64,000 bases of DNA from NCBI GenBank assembly GCA_023055505.1, contig JALIRH010000076.1, forward strand, positions 1,500,001-1,564,000, read 5' to 3'. Shown one piece after another: positions 9,301-22,870 of this stretch. The translations under genes were made by a program, and so were the position numbers. Below the pieces are notes generated by a model, which worked only from the letters and a program-made list of their open reading frames with translations, was not told the origin of the DNA and searched no databases. Position 1 is the first letter of the stretch. Each line of letters starts with the position of its first letter. The stretch is from Callipepla californica brunnescens. Lineage: Eukaryota > Chordata > Aves > Galliformes > Odontophoridae.

Positions 9301-12300
9301 AACCATACTATAAGCCTAACCCTGACCCTAACACTGACCCTAACCCTAACCCTTACCCTAACCCTTACCTTTCCCTAACTCTTACCCTAACCCTTACCAT
9401 AAACCTAATCCTAACCCCTACCCTAACATTAACCCTACACTAACCCTGACCCAAACACCTAACCCTAACCTAACACTAGCCCTACCCTAACCCTAACCCC
9501 AACCCTATCCTTAACCCTAACCCTAACCCTAACTCCTAACCCTACTCTAACCCTAAACCTTAACCTAACCGTAACCCCTGACCATACCCTAACCCCTAAC
9601 CCTAACCCTACCCATACCCCTACCCCTACACTAACCCAACCCCTAACCCCTAACCCTAGCCCTACCCTAACCCCTAAACCTAACCCTAACCCTAAACCTT
9701 AACCCTACCCTAACCCTACCCTAAACCTAACCCTAACCTTAAACCCTAACCCTAACCCACCAGATCCCTAACCCTAACTCTAACCCTAACCCTACTGATT
9801 CCTTACCCTAACCCTACCCTAACTCTAACCTAACCCTAACCCTATTCCTAACCCCAACTTTAACCCTACCCTAACCCTAACCCTTAACCCTACCCTAACC
9901 CTTATCCTAACCGTAACCCCTGTCTCTACCCTAACCCCTAACCTTAACCCTACCATAATCCCAACCCAACCCTAACACTAACCCTACCCTAACCCTTACC
10001 CTAACATTGACCCTAACCCTGACCCTTACCTATCCCTAACCCTTACCCTAACACTAACCCTAACCCTGCCCTAACCCTTACCATAACCCTAACCCTAACC
10101 CTAGCCCTACCCTAACCGCAACCCTATCCCTAACCCTACCCTTACCCTAACCTTAACCCTAACCCTGCCTTAACCCTTACCATAACCCTAACCCTAACCC
10201 TACCCTAACCCTAACCCCAACCCTATCCCTAACCCTACGCTTACCCTAACCTTAACCCTAACCCTACCCTAACACTTATCCTAACCTTAAACCCTGACGC
10301 TACCCTAACCCCTAACCCTAACCCTAACCCAACCCTAACCCTACCCTAACCCTTACCCTAAACCAAACCCTACCCTAACTCTAACCCTAACCCTTACCCT
10401 GACCCTAACCCCTAACCCTAACCCTTACAGTAACCCCTAACCCTACCCTAACCCTAACCCCTAACCTTAACTCCTAACCCTAAACCCTAAACCCTAACCC
10501 TAACCCTACACTAACCCTAATCTAAACTAACCCTAACCCTATTGATGGACCCAAAACCTAACCCTAACTCTACACTAACCATAACACTTAACCTAACCGT
10601 ACCCTAACCCTGACTCAAACCCTACCCTTAACCCTGACCCTAACCCTACCCTAACCCTTACCTAACCCTAACACTACCCTAACCCTAACACTACCCTAAC
10701 ATTTACCCTAACCCCTAACCCTTACCTAACCATAACCCTAACACTAAAACTAACCCTACTCTAACCCCTAACCCTACCCTAACCCTTACCCTAACACTAA
10801 CCCTAAACCTACCCTAACCGTGACCCTAACCCTTAACCCCAACCCCAGAGCCCTAACACTAACCCTGCCCCTAACCCCAACCCAACCCTAACCCTAACCC
10901 CAACCCTACCCTAACCCTAACACTAATCCCTAACCCTACCCTAGCCCTAACTCCTAACCCCTAATTTTAACCCTAACACTAACCCTAGCCCTACCCTAAC
11001 CCTAACCCTACCCCTTACACTAACCATACCCTAACCCTAAAACTGACCCTACACCATCCCTGACCCTAACCCTAACCCTTACCCTAACCCTTACCTATCC
11101 CTAACCCTACTCTAAACCTTAACCCTAACCCTACCCTAACCCTTACCCATACCCCTACCCCTAACCCCTAAATCTAGCCCTACCCTAAGCCTAACCCTAC
11201 CCTATCCCTAACCCTTACCCTAACCCTTACCTATCCCTAACCCTACCCTAACCCTAACCATACCCCTACCCCTAACCCTAACCTAACCCTAACCCTAACC
11301 CTACACTAACCCTAATCTAAACTAACCCTAACCCTATTGATGGACCCAAAACCTAACCCTAACCCTACACTAACCATAACACTTAACCTAACCGTACCCT
11401 AACCCTGACTCAAACCCTACCCTTAACCCTGACCCTAACCCTACCCTAACCCTTACCTAACCCTAACACTACCCTAACCCTAACACTACCCTAACATTTA
11501 CCCTAACCCCTAACCCTTACCTAACCATAACCCTAACACTAAAACTAACCCTACTCTAACCCCTAACCCTACCCTAACCCTTACCCTAACACTAACCCTA
11601 AACCTACCCTAACCGTGACCCTAACCCTTAACCCCAACCCCAGAGCCCTAACACTAACCCTGCCCCTAATCCCAACCCAACCCTAACCCTAACCCCAACC
11701 CTACCCTAACCCTAACACTAATCCCTAACCCTACCCTAGCCCTAACTCCTAACCCCTAATTTTAACCCTAACACTAACCCTAGCCCTACCCTAACCCTAA
11801 CCCTACCCCTTACACTAACCATACCCTAACCCTAAAACTGACCCTACACCATCCCTGACCCTAACCCTAACCCTTACCCTAACCCTTACCTATCCCTAAC
11901 CCTACTCTAAACCTTAACCCTAACCCTACCCTAACCCTTACCCATACCCCTACCCCTAACCCCTAAATCTAGCCCTACCCTAAGCCTAACCCTACCCTAT
12001 CCCTAACCCTTACCCTAACCCTTACCTATCCCTAACCCTACCCTAACCCTAACCATACCCCTACCCCTAACCCTAACCTAACCCTAACCCTAACCCCTAA
12101 CCCTAACCCCTAACCCTAACCCCTAACCGTAGCCCTACCCTAACCCTACCCCTCACCCTAACCCTAACACTACCCTAACCCTAACCCCTAACCCTAACCC
12201 CTAACCGTAGCCCTACCCTAACCCTACCCCTCACCCTAACCCTATCCCTTACCCTAACCCTTAGCTATCCCTAACCCTAACCCTAAACCTTAACCCTACC

Positions 12301-15300
12301 CTAACCCTACACTAAACCTAACCCTAACCTTAAACCCTAACCCCAACCCACCAGATCCCTAACCCTAACTCTAACCCTAACCCTACTGATTCCTTCCCAT
12401 AACCCTACCCTAACCCTAACCCTACCCTAAACTTAACCCCTAACCCTAACCCTTACCCTAACCCTAACATTGACCCTATCTCTGACCCTAACCCCTAACC
12501 CTAACTCTTACCGTAACCCCTAACCCTAAACCCTAACCCTAACACTAACCCTACACTAACCCTAATCTAAACTAAACCTAACCCTAAACCCTAACCCTAA
12601 CCCTAACCCTACACTAACCCTAATCTAAACTAACCCTAACCCTATTGATGGACCCAAAACCTAACCCTAACCCTACCCTAACCCTAACACATACCCTAAC
12701 CGTACCCTAACCCTAACACATACCCTAACCCTGACTCAAACCCAACCCTTAACCCTGACCCTAACCCTACCCTAACCCTCACTCAAACCCTACCATTAAC
12801 CCTGACCCTGACCCTACCCTAACCCTCACTCAAACCCTACCCTTAACCCTGACCCTGACCCTAACCCTACCCTAACCCTTACCTATCTCTAACCCTACCC
12901 TAACCCTAACCCTACCCTAACCCTCCAATCTAACCCTAATTCTACACTAACCCTAACCCCTAACCCTAACCCTACCCTAACCCTAAACCCTAATCCTACC
13001 ATAACCCTATTGATGGACCCTAATTCTACCTTAACCCTAACCCCTAACCCTAACACTAACCCTACGCTAACCCTAATCTAAACTAACCCTAACCCTATTG
13101 ATGGACCCAAAACCTAACCCTAACCCTACCCTAACCATAACACTTAACCTAACCGTACCCTAACCATAACCCTGACCCTAACCCTGACTCAAACCCTACC
13201 CTTAACCCTGACCCTAACCCTACCCTAACCCTTACCCTAACCCTAACCCTACCCTAACCCTAACATTTACCCTAACCCCTAACCCTTACCCTAACCCTTA
13301 CCTAACCATAACCCTAACACTAAAACTAACCCTACTCTAACCCCTAACCCTACCCTAACCCTTACCCTAACACTAACCCTAACCCTACCCTAACCGTGAC
13401 CCTAACCCCTAACCCCAACCCCTAAGCCCTAACCCTAACCCTGCCCTAACCCTAACCCCAACCCTACCCATAACCCTACCCTAGCCCTAACTTCTAACCC
13501 CTAATTTTAACCCTAACACTAACCCTAGCCCTACCCTAACCCTACCCCTTACACTAACCATACCCTAACCCTAACACTGACCCTACCCCCATCCCTGACC
13601 CTAGCCCTAACCCTTACCCTAACCCTTACCTATCCCTAACCCTACCCTAACCCTTACCCATACCCCTACCCCTAACCCCTAAATCTAGCCCTACCCTAAG
13701 CCTAACCCTACCCTATCCCTGACCCTAACCCTAACCCTTAGCTATCCCTAACCCTACCCTAACAGTAAACCTAACCCTGCCCTAACCCTTACCATAACCC
13801 TAACCCTAACCCTAGCCCTACCCTAACCCTACCCTTACCCTAACCTTAACCCTAACCCTGCCCTAACCCTTACCATAACCCTAACCCTAGCCCTACCCTA
13901 ACCCTACCCTAACCCTAACCCCAACCCTATCCCTAACCCTACCCTTACCCTAACCCTAACCCTTATCCTAACATTAACCCCTGACGCTACCCTAAATCGT
14001 TACCCTAACCCTACCCTAACCCTTACCCTAAACCAAACCCTACCCAAACTCTAACCCTAACACTTACCCTGACCCTAACCCCTAACCCTAACCCTTAACG
14101 TAACCCCTAACCCTACCCTAACCCTAACCCCTAATCTTAACCCCTAACCCTAAACCCTAACCCTAACACTAACCCTACACTAACCCTAATCTAAACTAAC
14201 CCTAACCCTATTGATGGACCCAAAACCTACCCCTAACCCTACCCTAACCATAACACTTACCCTAACCGTACCCTAACCCTAACCCTACCCTAACCCTCAC
14301 CCTAACACTACCCTAACACTACCCTAACATTTACCCTAACCCCTAACCCTTACCCTAACCCTTACCTGACCATAACCCTAACACTAAACCTAACCCTAAC
14401 CCTAACCCTTAACCCCAACCCCTAAGCCCTAACCCTAACTCCTAAGCCCTAACCCCACCCTAACCCTAACCCTACCCTAACACTAACCCTACCCTAGCCC
14501 TATCCTCGCCCTAACCCCTAATTTTAACCCTAACCCCTAACCCTAACCCTACCCTAACACTAACCCTGCCCCTTACCCTAACCATACCCTAACCCTAACA
14601 CTGACCCTACCCCTATCCCTGACCCTAACCCTTACTCTAACCCTTACCTATCCCTAACCCTACCCTAACCCTTAACCCGAACCCTACCCTAACCCTTACC
14701 CTAACCCCTAACCCTAACCCTACACTAACCCTCAAATCTAACCCTAATTCTACCCTAACCCTAACCCCTAACCCTACCCTAACCCTAACCCTGACTCAAA
14801 CCCTACCCTAACCCTACCCTAACCCTACCCTAACCCTTACCCTAACACTACCCTAACATTTACCCTAACCTTTAAACCTTACCTAACCATAACACTAATA
14901 CTAAAACTAACCCTACCCTAACCCCTAACCCTACCCTAACCCTTTCCCTAACACTAACCCTAACCCTGCACTAACCGTGACCCTAACCCCCAACCCCCAC
15001 CCCTAAGCCCTAACCCTAACCCTGCCCCTAACCCCAACCCTACCCTAACCCTAACCCTGCCCCTAACCCTAACACTAACCCCTAACCCTACCCTAGCCCT
15101 AACCCCTAACCCCTAATTTTAACCCTAACCCTTAACCCTAGCCCTACCCTAACCCTGCCCTAACCCTAACCATACCCTAACCCTAACACTGACCCTAACC
15201 CTATCCCTGACCCTAACCCTTACCTATCCCTAACCCTACCCTAACCCTTAACCCTAACCCTACTCTAACACTTACCCTAACCCCTAACCCTAACCCTATC

Positions 15301-17164
15301 CCTTACCTAACCCTATCCCTACACTAACCCTCAAATCTAACCCTAATTCTACCCTAACCCTAACCCCACCCTAAACCTAACCCTCACTCAAACCCTACCC
15401 TAACCCTTACCTAACCCTAACCCTACCCTAACCCTAACACTACCCTAACATTTACCCTAACCCCTAACCCTTACCTAACCATAACAGTAACACTAAAACT
15501 AACCGTACCCTAACCCCTAACCCTACCCTAACCCTTACCCTAACACTAACCCTAACCCTGCACTAACCGTGACCCTAACCCCTAACCCCAACCCCTAAGC
15601 CCTAACCCTAACCCTGCCCCTAACCCCAACCCTACCCTAACCCTAACCCTGCCCCTAACCCTCACACTAACCCCTAACCCTACCCTAGCCCTAACACCTA
15701 ACCCCTAATTTTAACCCTAACCCTTAACCCTAGCCCTACCCTAACCCTGCCCTAACCCTAACCATACCCTAACCCTAACACTGACCCTAACCCTATCCCT
15801 GACCCTAACCCTTACCTATCCCTAACCCTACCCTAACCCTACCCTAACACCTAACCCTAACCCTATCCCTTACCTAACCCTAACCCTACACTAACCCTCA
15901 AATCTAACCCTAATTCTACCCTAACACTAACCCCTAACCCTACCCTAACCCTAACCCTACCCTACCCCTGACTCAAACCCTACCCTTAACCCTCCTTAAC
16001 CCTACCCTAACCCTTACCTAACCCTAACCCTACCCTAACCCTTAACCCTAACCCTACCCTAACATTTACCCTAACCCCTAACCATAACCCTAACACTAAC
16101 CCTAACCCTAACCTTACCCTACCCTAACCGTGACCCTAACCCCTAACCCTACCCTAATCCTAACCCTAACCCTGCCCCTAACCCTAACACAAACCCCTAA
16201 CCCTACCCTAGCCCTACCCTAGACCTAACCCTACCCTAGCCCTAACCCCTAACCCCTAACCCAAACCCTAACCTTACCCTAAACCTACCCTAACCCTACC
16301 CTTACCCTAACTCTAACCCTAACACTAACCCTACCCTAACTCTTACCCTATCCCTAACGCTAAGCCCTAACCCTGACACTGACCCTAACTCCTAACCCTA
16401 ACCCTTACCGAAAATTCTAATCCAACCCTAACCCTAACCCTACCCTAACCCTACCCATACCCCTACCCCTAACCCTACACTAACCCTTACCCTAACCCTT
16501 ACCTATCCCTAACCCTAGCCCTACCCTAACCCTAACCCTTACCCTATCCCTAACCCTAAACCTTACCTATCTCTAACCCTACCCTAACCCTTAACCCTAA
16601 CCCTTAACCCTAACCCTACCCTAACCCTCCAATCTAACCCTAATTCTACTCTAACCCTAACCCTACCCTAACCCTAAACCCTAACCCTACCATAACCCTA
16701 TTGATGGACCCTAGTTCTACCCTAACCCTAACCCCTAACCCTAACCCCTAACCCTAACACCTAACCCTTTGCTAACCCTATTGATGGACCCTAACTGTAA
16801 CACTAACCCTACCCGTAATCCTACCCCTAACCCTTACCCAACCCTAACCCTAACCCTTACCCTACCCTAACCCTAACCCTTACCCTAAACCTAACCCTAC
16901 CCTAATTCTAACCCTAACCCTGACCCTATCCCTAAACCTAACCCCTGACCCTAACCCCTAACCTTAACCCCTAACCCTAACCCTACACCCTAACCCTAAA
17001 CCCTACCCTAACCTAACCCTAACCCTACCCTAACCCTAAAACCCTAACCCTACCTCACACCCTACCCTTAACCCTGACCCTAATACTTACCCTAACCATT
17101 ATCTAACCCTAACCCTACCCCATCCCTACCCTACCCCTTAAACCTAACCCTAACCCTACCCTAA
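6393..17164 (+). repeat. Degenerate (CCCTAA)n interstitial/subtelomeric array
   Basis: About 10.8 kb of CCCTAA-type hexamers is heavily interspersed with variants (CCCTAC, CCCTGA, CCATAA, CCCCTAA and register slips). The first ~300 bp (6393-6690) continue the macro-unit copy split by the LTR. A non-telomeric word, CTATTGATGGACCC, recurs at least ten times (near 8163, 8241, 8411, 10541, 11336, 12645, 13010, 13097, 14210, 16690 and 16777). Orientation is constant (C-rich plus strand). No gene is supported. Confidence 0.95.
10541..12085 (+). repeat. ~795-bp tandem duplication within the CCCTAA array
   Basis: Starting at the CTATTGATGGACCC marker, sequence 10541-11290 recurs from 11336 with a 795-bp offset and almost no differences, including rare words such as AACCCCAGAGCCCTAACACT and ACACCATCCCTGACCC. 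The neighbouring array is far more diverged, so the duplication is recent. Confidence 0.85.
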
Positions 17165-18148
17165 CGGTGTCAGAATGTGACAGTCACAATATCAAAGTAT
17201 CACAATGTCAGAATGTCAGTGTCACAAGGTTAGAATTTCACAATGCCAAAATATCACAATGTGAGAATCTAAAAATGTCACAGTGTCAGAATGTCAGAAT
17301 GCAAAAATGAAAGACTGTCACAATACCAAAATGTAAAAATTTCACAGTCAGAATATTACAGTGTCACAATGTCAGAAGGTCGCATTTTCAGAATGTCAGT
17401 ACGTGAGGATGTCAGAACGTCACAATGTCACAAAGTGAGAATATGAGAATGTCAGAATAACAGAATGTCAGAATGTGAGAACGAAATGATGTCAGAATGT
17501 GATTATGTGAGAATGTCCGAATTTCAGAATGTCAGAATGTCACAACGTCAGAATGCAAGAATATCAGAATGTCCTAAGTTGAGAATGTCACAATGTATCT
17601 GAATAGAAGAATGTAACATTGGCACAATCTCAGAATGTAACAAAGACATCACATCATAATGTCAGAATGTCAGAATTTCACAACTTCACAATGTCACAAT
17701 GAGAGAATTTCAGAACGCAGCAATGTAACAATCTGAGAATGTCACAATATCAGATTGTCAGAATGTCAGAATGACAAAATGTGAGAATATCACAATATCA
17801 CTATGCCAGATTCCCAAAATGCCACGATGTCACAATCTCAGAATGTCAGAATCACAGAATTTGACACTGCGAGAATATCACAAAGTCACAAAGCCACAAT
17901 GTCATAATATCACAATATCACAATGTCAGAATGTCACTATGGCAGATTGTCAGAATGCCAGAACATCAGAAGGTGAGAATATAAGAATGTCAGAATGTCA
18001 CAATGTCACAATGAGAGAATATTAGAATGTCACAATGTCAACATGTCAGAATGTGAGAAAGGGAGAATGTCATGATGTCAGAATGTCTTAATGTCAGAAT
18101 GTCAAATCGTCACAACCTCCCAATTAAAATTCAGGGAATATGACTGTG
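17165..18148 (+). repeat. 8-bp satellite (GTCAGAAT/GTCACAAT)n, first block
   Basis: Octamers GTCAGAAT and GTCACAAT with GAGAGAAT variants begin abruptly at ACGGTGTCAGAATG after the CCCTAA array. ORFs rich in M, S, Q, C, N, V and R (24 bp = 8 codons) are repeat frames and not genes. Confidence 0.93.
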
Positions 18149-19054
18149 TGTGAAAGACAGCAACTGTTTTTGACTTTTGTTGTCTCAAAGCTTGCTTCAT
18201 GAGGTCTTTCTGGCTAGAAGACTCTAATTGACAACTGCTTGGAGAAGCTGATCATCACAAAGGACAATAATACTTGTATGGCACCGAAAGTACTACTCCT
18301 GTTGATTTATCTGTTGGGCCAGATGTGTTGGGTGGGCACAAATCAAACTAATGCCAGAACACGGAGGCAGCTAAAGAAAGCAGGATAGACACCCTGTTGT
18401 CCCTACAAGACAAGCCTCTCTTAAAACAAAACACCCACATGAATGGTGAGGAGCTTTCCTCCTTCAAGGTTTGAAAATTTAAAGCAAAACTGACCTTTAG
18501 GTTTAATCCCCTCGATAACCAGAGTCTGGAATGTGATGAATATGCATGTGCTATACCTTTAAATAGCTATTCATTTCTCTCTTACGTGCGCATGTTTGGT
18601 GAAGCAATCCCCCATGTACCCAGCGCGCCGCTTGACAGAACTCATTGGTGTGTCGAGTTGCTCAGTTGGTTTTCTCGACACCACTAAACCAAAGACTTTG
18701 AAGAAGAGACTTTCCTGAGGGAAAAACCTCTTTGGAAGAACCCCCCTGCACAGCGCCTGCTTGCTGCAAAACTTCCCGGCTTTCTCCCATCCCCCGCGGA
18801 GACCAGACGAATTCCTGAGACCAACTGACTACGGACCTCGACAGATCCACGGTGCTGATGCTCTCTCTTTCTCTTTCTTGCTTTCTGCCAAGTCTCTTCG
18901 CTTTTCATCTCTTTTCTATCACCCATCTTCCCTTCCCCATATCCCTAAAAAACTGGTTGGGCTAAAATTTGAACCATTGCCTTTTAATCTCACCATCGGG
19001 TATACACATACATATAAAGAACCTCATCTCCCTCCTTTATTTTGGAGCGTGACA
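18149..19054 (+). mobile_element. LTR-type insertion in the 8-bp satellite, 5-bp CTGTG duplication
   Basis: This 906-bp unique element begins TGTGAAAGACAG and ends GAGCGTGACA, flanked by CTGTG at 18144-18148 and 19055-19059. The uninterrupted equivalent GGAATATGACTGTGTCA occurs near 19990 and 20830, which confirms the boundaries. A TTTAAATAG TATA-like sequence lies near 18557. No retroviral genes are present, so a solo LTR is the best reading. Orientation is inferred from the TG...CA ends and the TATA-like box. The retroviral family is not recognised. Confidence 0.75.
18278..18388 (+). CDS. Short signal-peptide-like ORF inside the LTR (uncertain)
   Basis: A 36-codon ORF begins MAPKVLLLLIYLLGQMCW and then turns polar and basic (an NQT sequon, RTRRQLKK). 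The hydrophobic run followed by a possible cleavage region looks like a secretion signal such as the start of an envelope-like or secreted protein. It ends at a TAG after A-G. It may be a chance ORF or the relic of an exon inside an unusually long LTR. No relative recognised. Confidence 0.25.
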   Translation: MAPKVLLLLIYLLGQMCWVGTNQTNARTRRQLKKAG

Positions 19055-20227
19055 CTGTGTCAAAACGTCACAATGAGAGAATATGAAAAAGTGAGAACAT
19101 CACAATGACCGAATGTCAGAATGTCGCAATTAGAAAATCGGGGAATATCAAAATGTCACAACGTCACAATGAGAGATAATAACACCAAGTGAATGACAAT
19201 GTCACAGTGTCACAATGAGAGTATCTCAGAATGTCAGAACTTCAAAATGTCAAAATGTCACAAAGTCCAAATATCACAATGACAGAATGTCAGAATGACA
19301 GATTCCCACAGTTTCAGAATGTCAGAATGTGGTAATGAGAGAAAGTCAAAATATCGGAATGTCAGAATGTCACAAGGAGAGAATGTCAGAGTGTCACAAT
19401 GCTATAATGTCAAAATGTCAGAACATCAGAAGGTCAGAATATCACAATGTCACAACGAGAGAACCTCAAAATGTCACCAAGAGAGACTGTCAAACTATCA
19501 GAATGTGAGAATGAGTGAATGTCACAATGAGAGATGGCCACAATTTTAGAATGCCAGATTGTGAGAATGTCAGAATGTGAAAACGCCAGAATGGGAGTGA
19601 GTGAATGTCACAACATCAAAATGTCATAACGTCAGAATGTCAGAATGAACCAATGTGAGAGTGCCTGAATGTCACAGTATGAGAACGTCACAATATCACA
19701 AATCTCAGAATTTCAGTGTCAGAATGAGAGAATGTCACAATGCCACAATGAGAGAATGTCGCAATTACAGATTATTGATATATCAGAATGTCAGAATACG
19801 AGAAAGTGAGAATGTCCCAATGTCAGAATATCAGAATGAGGGAAAGAGAGAATGTCATGATGCCAGAATGTCAAATTGTCACAAAGTCACAATATCACAA
19901 TGAGAGAATATCAGAAAGTGAGAATATGCCAGTGAATGAATGACACATTGTGAGAATGTCAGAATGTCAGAATATCAGAATTACAAAATCAGGGAATATG
20001 ACTGTGTCACAATGTCACAAAGAGAGAATATGAAAAAGTGAGAATACCACAACGACCGAATGTCAGAACGTGACAATGTCACAATGTCAGAATGAGGGAA
20101 AGAGAGAATGTCATGAAGTCAGAATGTCAACTTGTCACAATGCCACAATAGCACAGTAAGAGAATATCAGAAAGTGAGAATTATGACAGTGACTGAATGT
20201 CACGATGTGAGAAAGTCAGAATATTAG
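19055..20227 (+). repeat. 8-bp satellite, second block
   Basis: GTCAGAAT/GTCACAAT octamers continue after the first LTR insertion. Longer words such as AGGGAATATGACTGTGTCA and GAGAATATGAAAAAGTGAGAA recur (near 19070, 19990 and 20830), showing a higher-order repeat above the octamer. Confidence 0.92.
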
Positions 20228-20560
20228 TATAGGGCAAATAACCCCCAAAAAAACACTCCATGGAAATTGTGCGAAAGGCGGTATATTTTAGGTAGGCTTA
20301 AGAAAATGGTATACAAACAAGAAGAAAAGAGAGGAGCTCACCTTGATGATGGTCGAGGCTCGCTAATAACTCCAAAAGGGAGGGATCTCTAACAAGAGAA
20401 CCTTCCCTGCTGGAGGTCAGCCCTTAAATGGGGTCTTGGCAGAGGTGGAGTCAAACTCCACCCCTTCCAATCACACTCACTTGTGCCCCTGCAGCTGACT
20501 CAGGGCTTGCCTCAGGTGATCAATCAGTGGTTCAGGCCATGATTCAACAGTTCCCATACA
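20228..20560 (-). mobile_element. Solo LTR in the 8-bp satellite, 5-bp ATTAG duplication
   Basis: This 333-bp unique element is flanked by ATTAG at 20223-20227 and 20561-20565. Read on the minus strand it starts TGTATGGGAACTG and ends GCCCTATA, so the ends are imperfect inverted repeats and the expected terminal CA has decayed to TA. A TTTAAGGGC TATA-like sequence lies inside in that orientation. No coding part is present. The family is not identified. Confidence 0.7.
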
Positions 20561-22870
20561 ATTAGAATGTCAGAATGTCACCATGAGAGTATCTCAGAAT
20601 GTCACAATGTCAGAATGTCACAACGATAGAATGTCAAAATGGCAGCATGTGTCTGTGAGAGAATGTCACAATGACAGAATAGAAATATGTCAGAATATAG
20701 CAATGAGAGAATGTTAGAATGCAACAATGTCAACATGTCAGAATGGGAGAAAGTGAGAATGTCATGATGTCAGAGTGTCTTAATGTCAGAATGTCAAATC
20801 TTCACTGTGTCACAACTACAAGATTAGGGAATATGACTGTGTCAGAAAGTCACAATAAGAGGAGATGAAAAAGAGAGAATATCACAATGACCGAGTGTCA
20901 CAATGTAAGAAAGTGAGAATGTGAGAATGTCAAAATGTCAGAATGACAGAATATCACTATGTCACAATGTCGCAATGTCTCAATGTCAGAATATCAATAT
21001 GTAACAGTGTAAGAACGTCACAAATACCACAATGGGAGAATGACAGATTGTCACGATTACAGAATTTCAGAATGTGAAAATATCAGAATGTCACAATGTC
21101 AGATTCTGAGAATGTCACAATGACAGAATGTCAGAATGAAAGATTTTCCAAATTCCAGAATGTCACTATGTCACAACGTCAGAATGACGCATTGTCAAAA
21201 TGCTAGAATGTCACAATGTCACAAGGTGAGAACATCACAATGGCAGATTGTCATAATGCCAGAACATCAGAAGGTGAGAATATTAGAATGCCACAATGTC
21301 ACAATGTCACCATGAGAGTATCTCAGAATGTCACAATGTCAAAATGTCAGAATGAGGGAAAGAGAGAATGTCATGATGTCAGAATGTCTTAACGTCAGAA
21401 TGTCAAATTGTCACAACGTCACAATATCACAATGAGAGAATATCAGAAAGTGAGAATATGACAATGACCGAATGACACATTGTGAGAATGTCAGAATGCC
21501 AGAATGTCAGAATGTCACAATGTCAAAATGTGTGAATGTCTGAATGTCACCATGAGAGAGAGTCAGAGTTTTACAATGTCACAATGTGAGAATGTCTGAA
21601 CGTCAGAATGAGGGAGAGTTAGAATTTCAGAATGTCACAGTGTCACAATGTCATCATGTCACAATATCAGAATGTTGCATTGTCACAATGTGAGAATGAC
21701 AGGTTGTCACAATTCCAGAATTTCAGAATGTCAACATGTCTGAATGTCACAATGTCACAATTTCACTATGTCACAACGCTAGAATGTCATAATATCAGAA
21801 AGTGAGAATATCACAATGGCAGATCGCCATAATGCCAGAACTTCAGAAGGTGAGAATATTAGAATGTCACAATGTCACAATGTTACAATGTGAGTATCTC
21901 AGAATGTCACAATGCCAGAATATCAGAATGGCAGAATATGAGAAAGTGAGAATGTCACAATGTCAAAATGTCAGAATGAGAGAAAGAGAGAATCTCATGA
22001 TGTCGGAATGTCTTAATGTCAGAATGTCAAATTGTCACAACGTCACGATATCACAATGAGAGAATATCAGAAAGTGAGAATATGACAATGACCGAATGAC
22101 ACAATGTGAGAACGTTAGAATGTGAGAATGTCAGAATTGGAGAATGTCACAGAGTCACAATGACAGATTGCCACAATTTCAGAATGTCAGTGTATCACAA
22201 TGCCACAAAGTCACAATATCAGTATGTCATGAAGATTGAATGTCACAATGACAACATATGACTGTGACAGAACGTCACAATGTCAGATGATAAATATGGC
22301 CGAAAATCACAATGAGAGAATGTTAGAATGTCACAATGTTAACATGTCAGAACGTGAGAAAGTGAGAATGCCACAATGCCACGATGTGAGAATCTCACAA
22401 TGTCACAATGAGAGAGAGTCAGAATTTCACAGTATCAGAATTTTGCATTGTCACAATGTGAGAATGACAGATTGTCACATTTCCAGAATTTCAGAATGTC
22501 ACAATTCCAGAATTTCAGAATGTCCAAATATCTGAATGTCACAATAGCAGAATGTGAGAGTATCACAATGACAGAATGTCAGAATGACAGGTTGTCACAA
22601 TTCCAGAATGTCACTATGTCACAATGCTAGAATGTCAGAATGTCAGAATGTGAAAATAGCACAAGGGCAGGTTGTCATAATGCCAGAACTTCAGAATGTG
22701 AGAATATTAGAATGTCATAATGTCAGAATGGGAGAATGTCACAATGGCAGGTTGTCATAATTCCAGAAGTTCAGAATGGGAGAATATTAGAATGTAACAA
22801 TGTTGCAATGTGACAATGAGAGTATCTCAGAATGTCACAATGTCAGAATGTCAGAATGCCAGAATAAGAG
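20561..22870 (+). repeat. 8-bp satellite, third block
   Basis: The octamer array continues with recurrent longer words, e.g. GCATTGTCACAATGTGAGAATG near 21674 and 22443, and GCCAGAACTTCAGAAGGTGAG-like words near 21835, 21260 and 22685. It ends where AAGAAAGGTATGAGGAGGC starts the 11-bp array. Confidence 0.92.

Noticed and set aside
6393..17164. True chromosome-terminal telomere
   Set aside because: The repeat is heavily degenerate, flanked by unique and satellite DNA on both sides, and contains duplicated blocks; it is interstitial or subtelomeric.
17771..22630. Met/Ser/Gln/Cys/Asn/Arg-rich ORFs
   Set aside because: These are frames of the 8-bp GTCAGAAT/GTCACAAT satellite (24 bp = 8 codons).
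17165..22870. CRISPR-like array
   Set aside because: The 8-bp units are contiguous with no unique spacers of constant length, and the source is a vertebrate.
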